Shown: positions 53,172-62,823, counted from the stretch's first letter. The stretch: 64,000 nt of DNA from Bog-756 sp963734395 (GCA_963734395.1 CAVTGY010000003.1:310001-374000), one strand, 5' to 3'. The notes: generated by a model not told the origin, from the letters alone. A program made the numbers and translations.

Positions 53172-53713
53172 CGTCGATTGTCGACAAGATCCTGGTGATC
53201 GGCGCAGCCCTGGAGAGCCAGCGGCTCCCCTACGCCTTCGGCGGCGCGCTGGCCCTGGCCTTCTGTACCGAGCGCGCCCGGGGCACCATCGACATCGACG
53301 TCAACGTCTTCGTCGCCCAGGACCAGGCCGGCCGAGTGCTGACTTCACTGTGTCCGCCGGTGAGCCATGCAGATGAAGACCTGGTGAACCTCGAGCGGGA
53401 CGGCCAGACCCGGTTGTGGTGGGAACAGACGCCCGTCGATCTCTTCCTGGACACGACCGACTTCCACCTCCAGGCGGCACAGCGTCGTCAATTCCACGAT
53501 TTTGGCGGCCGGCAGACTCCATTTCTCGGTTGTTCCGATCTGGCCGTGTTCAAAGCCTTCTTCAACAGGACCAAGGACTGGGCTGATCTCGAGGAGATGA
53601 TCGCCCTCGGGGCGCTCAACGTCGATCAGACCCTTGGCGTGCTGGTGCGCTATCTCGGGGAGGACGACGAGCGGGTGGAGAGGCTCCGACTGCTGACCGT
53701 TCCCGAGGGTTGA
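53168..53713 (+). CDS. AbiEii-like nucleotidyltransferase toxin
   Basis: A 181-residue nucleotidyltransferase-fold protein: PYAFGGALALAFCTERARGTIDIDVNVFVA holds the GG...DIDV motif of the AbiEii/MNT class, with the two metal aspartates. Additional segments (VDLFLDTTDFHLQAA, LAVFKAFFNRTKDWADLEEMI) fit the AbiEii-type C-terminal helices. Such toxins transfer nucleotides to tRNA or proteins. It is coupled to the XRE antitoxin by an ATGA overlap. Confidence 0.87.
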   Translation: MTSIVDKILVIGAALESQRLPYAFGGALALAFCTERARGTIDIDVNVFVAQDQAGRVLTSLCPPVSHADEDLVNLERDGQTRLWWEQTPVDLFLDTTDFHLQAAQRRQFHDFGGRQTPFLGCSDLAVFKAFFNRTKDWADLEEMIALGALNVDQTLGVLVRYLGEDDERVERLRLLTVPEG

Positions 53714-53811
53714 GGGCGTCGATGCGCGGGAGCGAACATTCATGCGGAGCAGTAAGAATGGAGGAACTGGATCTGGCCGCAGGGCTCGGTTCCAAATGAG
53801 AGGAGAAAAGG

Positions 53812-54093
53812 ATGCCCAGTGAAAAACCGGAGGAGTGGCTCTCAATCGACACACGCCTCCTCACGTCAGCTGGTGTCGTGGCTCTATTTGGTGCGTTGCT
53901 CCTGGGAATCGGTGCCCTCATGGGAACCAATGCCCTTCTCAATGCATTTCGTCACTGGGTTAATCAACAAGACGATTCGCCAACCGAGTCGGCCAAGTCG
54001 ATGATCAGGCAGGTGCACGATGCCGCGTTGGCCAGCACTTCAGCAGCCACCGATGCCTGGCGGAGCACAATTACTTCCCCATCGACTGACTGA
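53812..54093 (+). CDS. small membrane protein, 93 aa
   Basis: Unrecognised. One clear membrane segment (LLTSAGVVALFGALLLGIGALMGTNALLNAF, residues 16-46) followed by a soluble helical tail (TESAKSMIRQVHDAALASTSAATDAWRS). The ATG at 53812 has a good AGGAGAAA Shine-Dalgarno. It is not linked by overlap to the toxin-antitoxin pair upstream. Confidence 0.55.
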   Translation: MPSEKPEEWLSIDTRLLTSAGVVALFGALLLGIGALMGTNALLNAFRHWVNQQDDSPTESAKSMIRQVHDAALASTSAATDAWRSTITSPSTD

Positions 54094-54217
54094 CCAAATC
54101 CAGCCTTATCTCGTTTCACCCACGTGTGGTGGCTGTCCATTTGGGCTCAATATTTGGCGTCGCCATACGGCGTCACTGCCCTAACCTCTCAGCGAGACCG
54201 GGTCCGGGCCTTCCGTC

Positions 54218-55141
54218 TCATGTGACGGGGACCAACGCGTCGACCTCGGCGGCTTCTGCAGCGGACAAGTGCCAGCCGGCGGCCGCTACGTTTGCCCGAA
54301 CCTGGTCAGCCTTGGTAGCACCTGCGATGACCGACGGGATTACCGGCTTCTCGATAAGCCAGGCGAAGGCCAGGTCCAACAGACTGTGATCATGCGAGGC
54401 CGCCCACCCACTCAGTGCGTCAACGGCCTCGAAGGCTTGATCGGATAGCACCCCGCTCGCCCTGTTGCCCCACCGGTGCATGCGGGTTCCCGAGGCGGGC
54501 GCCTCACCTTTGGAGTACTTGCCAGTCAGCATGCCGCTGGCCAAGGGAAAGTACGGCAGATAGGCGAGCCCCAGACGCCGGCATTCGGGGAGAACCTCGC
54601 GCTCGTCTCCCCGGTTGAGCAGGTTGTAGTGGTTCTGGACGCTGACGAAGTGTGCGCTCTCTGCGGGTACGCCCTCATCCGCTTCACGCAGCAGTTCGGC
54701 CGAGAAATTCGAGCAACCGATCTCGCGGACCTTGCCCTGGTCGACCAGCTCGTTGAGCAAACCGAGCGTATCCACAAGCGGAGTCTGCGGATCGGGCCGG
54801 TGAAGCTGATAGAGATCGATCCGATCTGTGCCGAGTTGACGCAGACTGCGTTCCACGGCCTCTCTCACGTAAGCAGGCGCCGCGCCGCCGGTGCCGTCCT
54901 TGCCTACGGGACTACCGAACTTGGTGGCGATGACCACGTCGTCACGATGACGGCCGATCGCCTTGCCCAGCCTCTCCTCGCTGTCCCCGTATGAATCGGA
55001 GGTATCGAAGAAGGTGATGCCCGCATCGAGGGCAGCGTTGACGACTGGGGGTACTTCGTCCTCCTGCATTCCCATGCCGAAGTTGTTGGTTCCGAGGCCT
55101 ACAACCGAAACCTCCAGCGATCCGATCCGTCGACTGTCCAT
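54218..55141 (-). CDS. aldo/keto reductase
   Basis: A 307-residue AKR: MDSRRIGSLEVSVVGLGTNNFG, ITFFDTSDSYGDSEERLGKAI (Asp/Tyr), VIATKFGSPV (Lys), DRIDLYQLHRPDPQTP (His), VREIGCSNFSAELL, YLPYFPLASGMLTGKYSKG and PVIPSVIAGATKADQVRANVAA. All four catalytic residues are present. ATG 55141 is used because the 49-codon longer frame is proline/arginine-rich filler. It differs from the 51742 reductase and is not a duplicate. Confidence 0.92.
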   Translation of the reverse strand: MDSRRIGSLEVSVVGLGTNNFGMGMQEDEVPPVVNAALDAGITFFDTSDSYGDSEERLGKAIGRHRDDVVIATKFGSPVGKDGTGGAAPAYVREAVERSLRQLGTDRIDLYQLHRPDPQTPLVDTLGLLNELVDQGKVREIGCSNFSAELLREADEGVPAESAHFVSVQNHYNLLNRGDEREVLPECRRLGLAYLPYFPLASGMLTGKYSKGEAPASGTRMHRWGNRASGVLSDQAFEAVDALSGWAASHDHSLLDLAFAWLIEKPVIPSVIAGATKADQVRANVAAAGWHLSAAEAAEVDALVPVT

Positions 55142-55309
55142 GGTCGCTGTTTTACCATTCCCCCTCTCTGGCTGACGAGCGCCACCGATTGACCGGGCGG
55201 GAACGGGATCGACAAGCCCAGGCCGATCGGGACCACTCCCGACTGGAGATCTCCTGGCACCCACAGGTGACTGGCGTACGACCCACATTCGGACCTATGA
55301 AATGAAGCT

Positions 55310-55987
55310 ATGAATCCCTCGATCATCGACAACCGAACCGGAGCGCACCCCGGCCGTCTCGCTGAAATCGAATCGGTCGCATCCGGGAGCCCTGGTGGCA
55401 CCCGTCGGCGCTCCGATCGGAGGCGCGGTCAAGTCCTCGTGGTGGCGCTCGCGTTGGTGGGGATCGCCTCTGGCCTGGCCGCCTGCTCCAACTCGTCGAG
55501 TTCGTCGACCACTACGACGGCTCCATCGACGACCACGACCGCGGTAACACCTACCACCTCCACGGGAGCGAAGGCGGTCCCGGCTCCGACGTCTGGGACA
55601 CCACCGATTTACGAGGTGAAGACCGGTACTGTTCCCGGACTCGGCACGGTTCTGGTTGCCGGCAACGGATTCACCCTCTACATGTTCGTCCCCGACAAGA
55701 AGTCCGGTGTGTCCACGTGTTACAACGCGTGTGCCACGGCATGGCCTCCGTTACTTTTGACCGGCACTGATGCCCCTGTCTACGGCCAGGGAGTGAACCC
55801 GAATCTGCTCGGTACGACCAAACGCACCGACGGCACCGTCCAGGTGACCTACAACGGCTGGCCTTTGTACCTCTGGGTGACCGACTCCGAGCCGGGGCAG
55901 GCCACGGGCCAGGGAATCAACAACAACGGAGGACTCTGGTACGTGCTGAACCCGGCCGGCCAGGTCGTCACCAAGAGCGCCTCCTAG
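55310..55987 (+). CDS. lipoprotein with secreted-repeat (COG4315, Lipoprotein_15) domains
   Basis: A 225-residue exported lipoprotein. An N-terminal region precedes a hydrophobic segment and lipobox-like GLAAC, then a Ser/Thr-rich linker (SSSSSTTTTAPSTTTTAVTPTT). The domain carries the two signature repeats: GNGFTLYMFVPDKKSG with TCYNACATAWPPLL, and TVQVTYNGWPLYLWVTDSEPGQATGQGINNNGGLWYVLNPAG. Such proteins are surface-attached, with an unknown role; some are electron-transfer or metal related. A shorter start downstream cannot be excluded. Confidence 0.85.
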   Translation: MNPSIIDNRTGAHPGRLAEIESVASGSPGGTRRRSDRRRGQVLVVALALVGIASGLAACSNSSSSSTTTTAPSTTTTAVTPTTSTGAKAVPAPTSGTPPIYEVKTGTVPGLGTVLVAGNGFTLYMFVPDKKSGVSTCYNACATAWPPLLLTGTDAPVYGQGVNPNLLGTTKRTDGTVQVTYNGWPLYLWVTDSEPGQATGQGINNNGGLWYVLNPAGQVVTKSAS

Positions 55988-56038
55988 GCAAAGAGTCACT
56001 GTTGGAGCGAGCAGTAACCTCCACGGCACGGCCACGCT

Positions 56039-56942
56039 TCATGTGAAGCCATCCTCCCCGAGGCCGTGGCGGGCAGCGCTGACATCGAGGCCACTCGACC
56101 CGTCCTCGACTAATCCCCGCCACCGGTCGGCAATGGCGGCGGCGATCGGCACAACTGCGGTACCGGCATCGGATGCCGCCAGGTCGAGATCCTTCAGGGC
56201 CAAGTCCAGCGCGAAGTCGGCGTGAAAGTCGTTCTCGACCATCTTGGTCAACTTGCTCAGTGCGTACGGCGACGCCAGTGGGTTGTCGCGGCAGAGCGGC
56301 GAACAGCGCCGGGGTGGGCACGCCGAGGTGTTCGGCCAGGGCGGCCGCCTCGGCAGCGCCTTCGGTCTGAAAGGCCAACCACGTGTTGAGGACCAGCTTC
56401 ATCCTGCTGCCGGTTCCTGCGGGACCGAGCCAGAGCGTGGACCTTCCCAGCACGCCGAAGACGGGTTCGAGTGATGATGCTGCCGTATCCGGGCCCGACG
56501 CCAGGATCAAGAGCTGGCCCGACTCAGCCGGCGCTCTGCTTCCCGACACCGGCGCGTCAACGAAGACAACGTCCGGTCGGTTGGTCTGGATCCGCTCGGC
56601 AAGTCTCTCCGTCCGCTCGCTGCCGATGGTCGCCATCTGCACCCAGATAGATCCCTGTCGCATAGCGGACAGCCCTTGCCCGCCGAACATAACGTCCTCT
56701 GTGGTGTCCGCAGTCGGCAGCATGGTGATGACGACGTCTGCCTCTTTGGCGGCGTCAGCGGCCAGCTCGAAGGCAGTGGCCCCCTTGTCAGTGGCGGCCA
56801 CCGTCGAAGAAAGATGCCGCGACCACACCCCCACTGCCAGCCCCGCACCAACGAGACGTTGGGCCATCGCCGACCCCATGGTGCCTGTCCCGATTACTGC
56901 CACTCTTGGTATCCGTTCGGTCCTGCTTGTCGACTCAGTCAT
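56039..56942 (-). pseudogene. 3-hydroxyisobutyrate dehydrogenase-family enzyme, frameshifted near 56288
   Basis: From ATG 56942 (GAGAAGGAG Shine-Dalgarno): VAVIGTGTMGSAMAQRLVGAGLAVGVWSR (Rossmann), DAPVSGSRAPAESGQLLILASG (substrate motif), GTGSRMKLVLNTWLAFQTEGAAEA (catalytic Lys). The frame shifts near 56285-56292 (ALPR to DNPLASPYALSKLTKMVENDFHADFALDLALKD) and ends at 56039. One base restores about 300 residues. It oxidises a beta-hydroxyacid such as 3-hydroxyisobutyrate or a homologue. The uncorrected frame would run to 55968 with an unrelated tail. Confidence 0.85.
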
Positions 56943-57000
56943 TGCGTTGCTCCTTCTCGAGAAATACACCACGGCGACAAGGCCGATAGGAGCGAGAGAT

Positions 57001-58242
57001 TCAGTCCAAGCCTTGGACAGCAGCGGCGGCCCGTCTCTCCACGGTTTCGTACCCGTTGGCCTTTGCGACGGTGTGAGCCTTCATCAACAACTGACGAGCC
57101 CGCTCGGTATCGCCCGGTGCCTTGCGAGTGGTTAGCAATCGCCCCCAGAGCAGGTCAGTGCGGGCAGCGAAAAATGTCGCCCCCATCCGATCGCACATCG
57201 CCGCGGACTGGGCAAAATAGGCATCCGCCTCGTCGTAGCGGCCGAGTACGGTGGCAAGGCCGCCGAGATAGTGGCTCACCGGACCCAGCGCTGAGCCACC
57301 GGTGGCAGGCAACTGGGAAGCCCATGGGGCGAGCCGCTCGAAAAGCGGTCCCGCGTACTCTTGGTCTCGGCATTCGATTGCGGCATCCGCGAAATCGACC
57401 ATTCCGGTGAGCCATGTCTGGTCCAGGGGAAGGTCGAAGTTTGCGGCGGCGAAGCTCTCAAGGATCTGACGGGCGTCCTCGACGCGGTCGCCCTCCACAT
57501 GCGCCTTGGCCAGCAGTGACCCGAACAACCATCGAGAGATGTCGGGGGTCTTGGTCGCCATCTCCTCGATGAGTTGTGCCAGATCACTCATGGTTCCACG
57601 TTGACCGCTGATGATCATGAGCTGCGCACCATAGATGACTGCCGCGTCAGGTTGGCCGCAGTCCGTTCCGATCTCGAGCGCGGCGGTGGCCAACTGCTCA
57701 GCGCGGTCGGTGTCACCGGCGATCTGAGCCGGCAGGGAGCTCACGAACGTGTGATCCCAGGTGAAGAGAGGTTGGTCGAGCTGCTCGGCTATCGCCCCGT
57801 TGATGGCTATGCATCGATTCATCTCGTCCACATCCCCGGCGCGGGCCGAGGCTTCGGCGCGCCACTGCGCGGCCCAGAACGTCTGCACCGGATCGCCGAT
57901 CCGCTCGGCTCGTATCAAAGCATCAGCGGTTCGGTTCAGCGACAGCTCGAGTAGTGAAGGTACCTGGAGGGCGACGTGAAGATGGTTGAGTACGCGCACG
58001 ACCACGGCATCGTCACCCAACGACTCGGCGATGGCGACGGCTTCGTCGGCCAGAGCCTGGCGGCGGTCGAGCGGACACCCGTGGGCAAGCTCCGAACACA
58101 GAGTTGCAAGGACGAGCGCGCGTTCCGAGCTGTCCGTGGAGAGCAGGTCGGCCGCCGTCTCCAGGATCTCGACCTTCTCGGCATCAATTGCGCCGATGGC
58201 GCTGTAGAAGCCCCGGTCGTTGGCCAGGGCCGCGGCGACCAA
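57001..58242 (-). CDS. TPR-like C-terminal part of the cyclase-ATPase regulator (separated by a frameshift)
   Basis: A 413-residue frame starting MVAAALANDRGFYSAIGA, made of TPR-like helices (ALADEAVAIAESLGDDAVVVRVLNHLHVAL, AEQLATAALEIGTDCGQPDAAVIYGAQ, ERARQLLMKAHTVAKANGYETVERRAAA). Upstream of this start, its frame reads FRETLIAAARRAVDVGDTGRLVAAALA, which continues the protein from 58287 after a one-base shift near 58298. The two frames are very likely one gene of about 1100 residues. Confidence 0.85.
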   Translation of the reverse strand: MVAAALANDRGFYSAIGAIDAEKVEILETAADLLSTDSSERALVLATLCSELAHGCPLDRRQALADEAVAIAESLGDDAVVVRVLNHLHVALQVPSLLELSLNRTADALIRAERIGDPVQTFWAAQWRAEASARAGDVDEMNRCIAINGAIAEQLDQPLFTWDHTFVSSLPAQIAGDTDRAEQLATAALEIGTDCGQPDAAVIYGAQLMIISGQRGTMSDLAQLIEEMATKTPDISRWLFGSLLAKAHVEGDRVEDARQILESFAAANFDLPLDQTWLTGMVDFADAAIECRDQEYAGPLFERLAPWASQLPATGGSALGPVSHYLGGLATVLGRYDEADAYFAQSAAMCDRMGATFFAARTDLLWGRLLTTRKAPGDTERARQLLMKAHTVAKANGYETVERRAAAAVQGLD

Positions 58243-58286
58243 TCGACCGGTATCGCCGACATCGACTGCCCGCCGAGCAGCGGCGA

Positions 58287-60308
58287 TCAGCGTTTCGCGA
58301 AAGCCGGGTCACCCGTCTGCCTCTGGGCCGTACCGAGTCCGATCTCCAGGTCGATTCCCAGTATTGGATCGGGTTGATCGATCTGGGCGTAGAGGCCGAG
58401 GGCCCGTTCGTAATGGTGCAAAGCATCAGCGGGAGCCAGCGCACTGAGGGCAGCGTCTGCCGCCTGCCGCGAGTAGCCGATCGCCCGGTTCAGGTCGATG
58501 GGCTGGCTGGCACTGGACCAGTGACGAGCGAGTTCGCCGACCCGGACTCCGGGTCGATCCCCACAGAGATCCTCCAGCGCTTGGGCCACCGCTCGATGCG
58601 CTCGTGCCCGACGGGTGGGGCCGAGGTCCTCGTACAGGGTGTGTTGGATAAGCGCGTGCGCGATGCTGTATTGGCCCTGGGTCTCCGCCGTCTCGCGCAC
58701 CAGGCCCGCCGCCGCCGAAGCGTCCAGTATGTCCAGCAGCTCCTCCTCCGATCTCGCGGACGCCCTGGCCAGAAGCTCAAAATCGAAGTCCCGGCCGATC
58801 ACCGCTGCCAACGACAGCAGCTTCTCGGCGTATTCCCCGAGCCGTCCGACCCGAGCTCTGATTACGTCGCGAACACTCTCGGGCAGCGGCATACGCTCCG
58901 GGAGGTCCTTCGCCACCCATCGACCGGTACGGTCCTGGAAAATGGCCCCGGTTTCGGACAGGTGGCGGAGGATCTCATTGACGAAGAACGGATTGCCATC
59001 GGTCTCCCGATATACGGCGTGAGCGATATTCACCGCCGCGTCGTCGAGGGTGTATCCGGCGATTGCCTCGAGCAACGCCACCACGCCGTTGTCGTCCAGT
59101 CCGGCCAGCTCTATGCGGTAGAAGCGGCTCTGTCGATGGAGCGCCGCCATGGTCTCGACGAGTGGGTGCGAGTGGAACAGCTCACTGTCCCGATAGGTCC
59201 CGAGGATAAGGACCCGCATACCTTGCTCGGCGGCGGCGAGATGGCGCAGAAGCAGAAGACTCGCTTTGTCAGCCCACTGCAGGTCATCGAGGACAATGAC
59301 AACAGGCTGATGGGCCGAGACGGTGGCTAGTAAACCGACAACGGCAGCAAAGAGCAGGAACCGCTCCGAGTCGGTATCGTCGGCCCTCGATGCCGGGAGA
59401 TCCGCGATTCGAGTAGCGAGCGCCGGAACGAGCCGGACGAGTTCTGACCCGTGGACCTCCACGTGGGCGAGTAGTTGGTCCTCTGGAGCGTGTGCGATGA
59501 AATGGCCGAGTGCCTCGGCGAAGAGCTGATAGGGAGTGGCGAGGTCCTCTTCACAGTGCCCGAAGAGCACATGGGCACCTCCGCCAAAGGCAGCCCGACC
59601 GGCCTCAGCAACCAGCGTGGTCTTGCCCAGGCCGGCCTCGCCGGAGACAAGCACCAGCTCGCGGCCCTCACCCGCCGCCACCCGCTTCATCGAGTCCGTG
59701 ATCGTCTGCATCTCGACGTCACGTCCGATCATCCCCGCCAGTGGTCGGCCCACCAGACGACCCGGGAGCGGAACTATGCCGGCGTCTGATTCTTCATGAG
59801 GCTCCCAGAGCACCTCGACCGTCTCGACACGGTCCGGCAGGCCCTTCAGATCCAGTTCTCCGACTGGATTGCATCGCTGACGGTTGTTCCTGCCGGCAAT
59901 CAATCGCACGATGTCGGCGGCGAGTATCTGACCGCTCTGGCAGGTCGCACACAGTCGGGCCGCCTCGACCACAGGATCCCCGAAGTAGTCGTCCTCCTCT
60001 CTGCTCACTTCCCCGCAGCTAAGAGCGACCCGCAGACCCACTGGGTGCTCTCGGCCCCGATTGTCCCGTTCGACTCCTTGCTGCATGGTCACCGCACAGA
60101 CCATTGCCGCCGACGCCGAACCGAAGACAACCATTAACCCGTCACCGAGGGTCTTTACTTCGGTCCCGTTCGCCTCGGCGATTGCCTGCCGCAGGATCGA
60201 GAAGTGGGTTCGACGGACCTCATCGGCAATGTCCGGCAGTAGGTGTTGAGACAGCTGGGTCGAACCCACGATGTCTGTAAACAGGATCGCCACGTTCTCG
60301 GTGGTCAC
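58287..60308 (-). CDS. class III cyclase - AAA ATPase regulator, N-terminal part
   Basis: A 673-residue frame. Residues 5-170 are a class III cyclase (VAILFTDIVGSTQLSQHLL, GTEVKTLGDGLMVVFGS, VGLRVALSCGEVSREEDDYFGDPVVEAARLCA). Residues 190-480 are an ATPase with Walker A VSGEAGLGKTTLV and Walker B VVIVLDDLQWAD. Residues 500-660 are helical (ALEDLCGDRPGVRVGELARHWSSAS). The frame stops at GDPAFAKR, but a one-base change at about 58298 would fuse it to the TPR part at 57001. Such cyclase-STAND proteins are signal regulators; the ligand is unknown. Confidence 0.92.
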   Translation of the reverse strand: MTTENVAILFTDIVGSTQLSQHLLPDIADEVRRTHFSILRQAIAEANGTEVKTLGDGLMVVFGSASAAMVCAVTMQQGVERDNRGREHPVGLRVALSCGEVSREEDDYFGDPVVEAARLCATCQSGQILAADIVRLIAGRNNRQRCNPVGELDLKGLPDRVETVEVLWEPHEESDAGIVPLPGRLVGRPLAGMIGRDVEMQTITDSMKRVAAGEGRELVLVSGEAGLGKTTLVAEAGRAAFGGGAHVLFGHCEEDLATPYQLFAEALGHFIAHAPEDQLLAHVEVHGSELVRLVPALATRIADLPASRADDTDSERFLLFAAVVGLLATVSAHQPVVIVLDDLQWADKASLLLLRHLAAAEQGMRVLILGTYRDSELFHSHPLVETMAALHRQSRFYRIELAGLDDNGVVALLEAIAGYTLDDAAVNIAHAVYRETDGNPFFVNEILRHLSETGAIFQDRTGRWVAKDLPERMPLPESVRDVIRARVGRLGEYAEKLLSLAAVIGRDFDFELLARASARSEEELLDILDASAAAGLVRETAETQGQYSIAHALIQHTLYEDLGPTRRARAHRAVAQALEDLCGDRPGVRVGELARHWSSASQPIDLNRAIGYSRQAADAALSALAPADALHHYERALGLYAQIDQPDPILGIDLEIGLGTAQRQTGDPAFAKR

Positions 60309-60476
60309 TGGAGCCCTTCCGCCGTTTGCACGGCCCTACCGTATGTGACCAGGGTATTAGTTCGGCCAGAGCGCCGCCAAGGCTTCGATCCGACGGGATC
60401 GCACCACAACCCGGCGGTTCGCGCCAACCGCCGGGTTCGGGCCGCTCTCCGGAGGCGGCCCGGCTACTGTACCGCC

Positions 60477-61385
60477 GTGGCCAAAGAGCCGATGAGCCCC
60501 AATGAGGTCCACCGACTCCACGAGCGACTTTCCAACTGGGGTCGATGGGGACCGGACGACCAACTCGGGACTCTCAACTTCATCACGGCGGGAGTAACCG
60601 CAAACGCAGTCTCGACCGTGCTGTCGGGGCAGACGGTGTCCTGTGCCCGGCCCCTGCCCACCCAACCAGGCCCGGACAATTCGATGCCTGTGGTCCACCA
60701 CATGACCGGGACGGCAACGGAGGGTTATGGGGCCGACTACTTCGCCCTCGCCCCGCATGGCTACGCGACGAGCCATATCGACGCGCTCTGTCACATCTTC
60801 CATCAAGGAAAGATCTACAACGGCTACGAGGCCGACACGGTTACGGCTCACGGGGCCACCAAGCTCGGCATCCACCACCTCCGGTCCGGAATAGTCACTC
60901 GAGGGGTCCTGGTCGACGTACCCGCCATCCGGGGTGTCGAGGCGCTGAGCCCAGGAGAGCCCATCTTCCCCGAGGACTTGGAGTCGGCAGAAAGGGCGAC
61001 AGGCGTCACCTTGCAGACAGGAGATGCGCTGCTCGTGCGGACAGGCCGATGGCGGTGGCGAGAGATGTACGGCCCCTGGGTTCCCATGGATGGCATGGCC
61101 GGCCTCGACGCTTCCTGTCTCACCTGGCTACACGAGCGAGAGGTTGCCCTGCTGGGCAGTGACGGGATCTCCGACGTCCTACCGTCGCGCGTCGACACCG
61201 TCCTCATGCCGGTTCACACCGTGGCCATCGTGGCGATGGGCGTCCATCTTCTGGACAATCTTGATCTCGACGAGCTGTCCGTGGCATGCGCCACCGCTGG
61301 GCGCTGGAGCTTTCTTCTTACGGTTGCACCGCTGGTGTTGAATCAGGGCACGGCTTCACCGGTGAACCCGATCGCCGTCCTCTAG
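60477..61385 (+). CDS. cyclase family protein (kynurenine formamidase-like)
   Basis: A 302-residue member of the putative cyclase family (COG1878): FALAPHGYATSHIDALCHIF holds the metal-binding HxGTHxDxxxH-like motif (here HGYATSHIDALCH), preceded by GPDDQLGTLNFITAGV and followed by VLVDVPAIRGVEALSPGEPI and GDALLVRTGRWRWREMYGP. It hydrolyses an amide such as formylkynurenine, or a related cyclic substrate. GTG 60477 follows GGAGGCGG; ATG 60492 is an alternative. Divergent from the cyclase regulator. Confidence 0.85.
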   Translation: MAKEPMSPNEVHRLHERLSNWGRWGPDDQLGTLNFITAGVTANAVSTVLSGQTVSCARPLPTQPGPDNSMPVVHHMTGTATEGYGADYFALAPHGYATSHIDALCHIFHQGKIYNGYEADTVTAHGATKLGIHHLRSGIVTRGVLVDVPAIRGVEALSPGEPIFPEDLESAERATGVTLQTGDALLVRTGRWRWREMYGPWVPMDGMAGLDASCLTWLHEREVALLGSDGISDVLPSRVDTVLMPVHTVAIVAMGVHLLDNLDLDELSVACATAGRWSFLLTVAPLVLNQGTASPVNPIAVL

Positions 61386-61560
61386 ACCGGGTCGTGCCGG
61401 GGGAGTCAATGTTGAGATACAACCGGCGACTGGCCCGTCTTCGCCATTGCGTCTGCTCTGCGAATGTCCTACTCGGGTTGCCCGGACGACATGCTCGGCA
61501 CAACAGGCTTGCCCGACGACTTGGAACGTGGGAACCTTCGGGTTGTAACAGGAGGTCGTG

Positions 61561-62037
61561 TTGTCCGACAAGCCCACCTATTTGGCGCTCCTGAACGCCA
61601 TCGCGCTCAACGAGACCCGTGCATACCGCTACCTTCAGGGCTGGATCGCCACGACTCCAGACCCAGATGTAAGAGAAGTCCTCCGCACGGTCGCGGCTCG
61701 TGAAGGGGAACACGGGATGACGTTCGCCAAACGTATCAACGAACTCGGCTTCGAGGTGCGCGAGAAGGACGATCAAGGTCTCGAGGAGCGGGTCCCTCTT
61801 GCTCTGTCTCCTGATATCTCCGACATCGAGAAGTTCGAGAGGTTCGGTCTACACGAGCTTGAAAAAGTGCTCTGTTATTTCGACGACATCTTCAAGGACC
61901 ATTCAATCGATATTCGAACGGGCGAGCTTCTCGGACGCTACGTCGCCGAGGAGCACGACAGTTGCCGCCTGCTCAGGGGTTGTTACGACCGTCTTGTTGC
62001 TCGCAGCGAGACCATTTCGGACGCTCGCGCAAGCTGA
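61561..62037 (+). CDS. ferritin-like/rubrerythrin-type four-helix protein
   Basis: A 158-residue four-helix bundle: LLNAIALNETRAYRYLQGWI (Glu ligand), REVLRTVAAREGEHGMTFAKRINELGF (ExxH ligand pair in REGEHG), and later HELEKVLCYFDD and GRYVAEEHDSCRLLRG (ExxH-like). The pairs suggest a di-iron site, as in rubrerythrin or miaE-type ferritin-like proteins; no rubredoxin domain is present. The TTG at 61561 is preferred because AGGAGG lies 5 bases upstream; GTG 61558 is too close. Confidence 0.78.
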   Translation: MSDKPTYLALLNAIALNETRAYRYLQGWIATTPDPDVREVLRTVAAREGEHGMTFAKRINELGFEVREKDDQGLEERVPLALSPDISDIEKFERFGLHELEKVLCYFDDIFKDHSIDIRTGELLGRYVAEEHDSCRLLRGCYDRLVARSETISDARAS

Positions 62038-62184
62038 GGCCGGTGCGGTTGCGGACCCGGCCGGGTGCGTAAACCACCGGAGCCCGCCACGTTGGTAGTT
62101 CCGTCACAGTGGTTACCCGGGCTGGATGACGTTCGGTACCGACAGGGTGAACAGGAGTGGGTGGAGAGACCGAGCTCAAATCGC

Positions 62185-62613
62185 TCAGCCGGCTCCTTCC
62201 TGAGTGCCACCACTTCTGGCGGAGCGCTCTTCGAAGAGCTGTTGCAGACGAGCAGCCACCTCTGGCATCTGCGTCTGCATCTCCCGAAAGTGTGTGCCGA
62301 ACATGGAGAACACCCGGATGGGAGTCTCGGCCACGATGTCGGCTGCACGCCGACTGTCGGGGGCGAAGAAAACACCCTCTCCGAACACAGCTCCTGGCTC
62401 GAGCTCTTCGAGTACCTTCCCGTCGAGTTCCGCCCTGGCCCGGCCTTCGTCGAGCACGAAGAACGCATAGCCGTGCTGGTCGGCATGTATCGGGGAACGA
62501 CCGACGTCGAACTGGTCCACCCTGAGCCAGCCTGCCAGCCGGCCGAGTTGGTCTTCGGTCAGGCCCTTGAACAGAGGTACCTGCGCGAGCCGGTTCGGAT
62601 CGGGACTATCCAT
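62185..62613 (-). CDS. cyclic nucleotide-binding domain protein
   Basis: A 142-residue cNMP-binding protein: PNRLAQVPLFKGLTEDQLGRLAGWLRVDQFDVG, YAFFVLDEGRARAELDGKVLEELEPGAVFGEGVFFAPDSRRAADIVAETPIRVFSM. The cassette (VFGEGVFFAPDSRRAADI) keeps the Glu and Arg expected for ribose-phosphate binding. ATG 62613 follows GTGGAGG. There is no helix-turn-helix. It is the third stand-alone cNMP-binding protein in the window and sits about 2 kb from the end of the cyclase-ATPase gene. Confidence 0.88.
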   Translation of the reverse strand: MDSPDPNRLAQVPLFKGLTEDQLGRLAGWLRVDQFDVGRSPIHADQHGYAFFVLDEGRARAELDGKVLEELEPGAVFGEGVFFAPDSRRAADIVAETPIRVFSMFGTHFREMQTQMPEVAARLQQLFEERSARSGGTQEGAG

Positions 62614-62823
62614 CACAAGCCTCCACTTCGCAACACTGTGCGCGCCCGGTTGCGGACGACGCGCAGTATAGGCAACCGAAGGGTCCGTCACCGGTGGGCA
62701 CCTGAGCCACCGATCGGCCGAGCCGACTCGGTCCGCGCAGATGCACCGATCGCTGGCCCACCTCCTCTCGCCGGCTGATCCGAGCCAGCGCCGCGGGTCG
62801 ATTCGGTGGCAAACTTCACCGTC

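Noticed and set aside
58104..59330. 408-aa rightward open frame
   Set aside because: Antisense to the cyclase-ATPase/TPR gene, which is supported by Walker and cyclase motifs; no independent signal.
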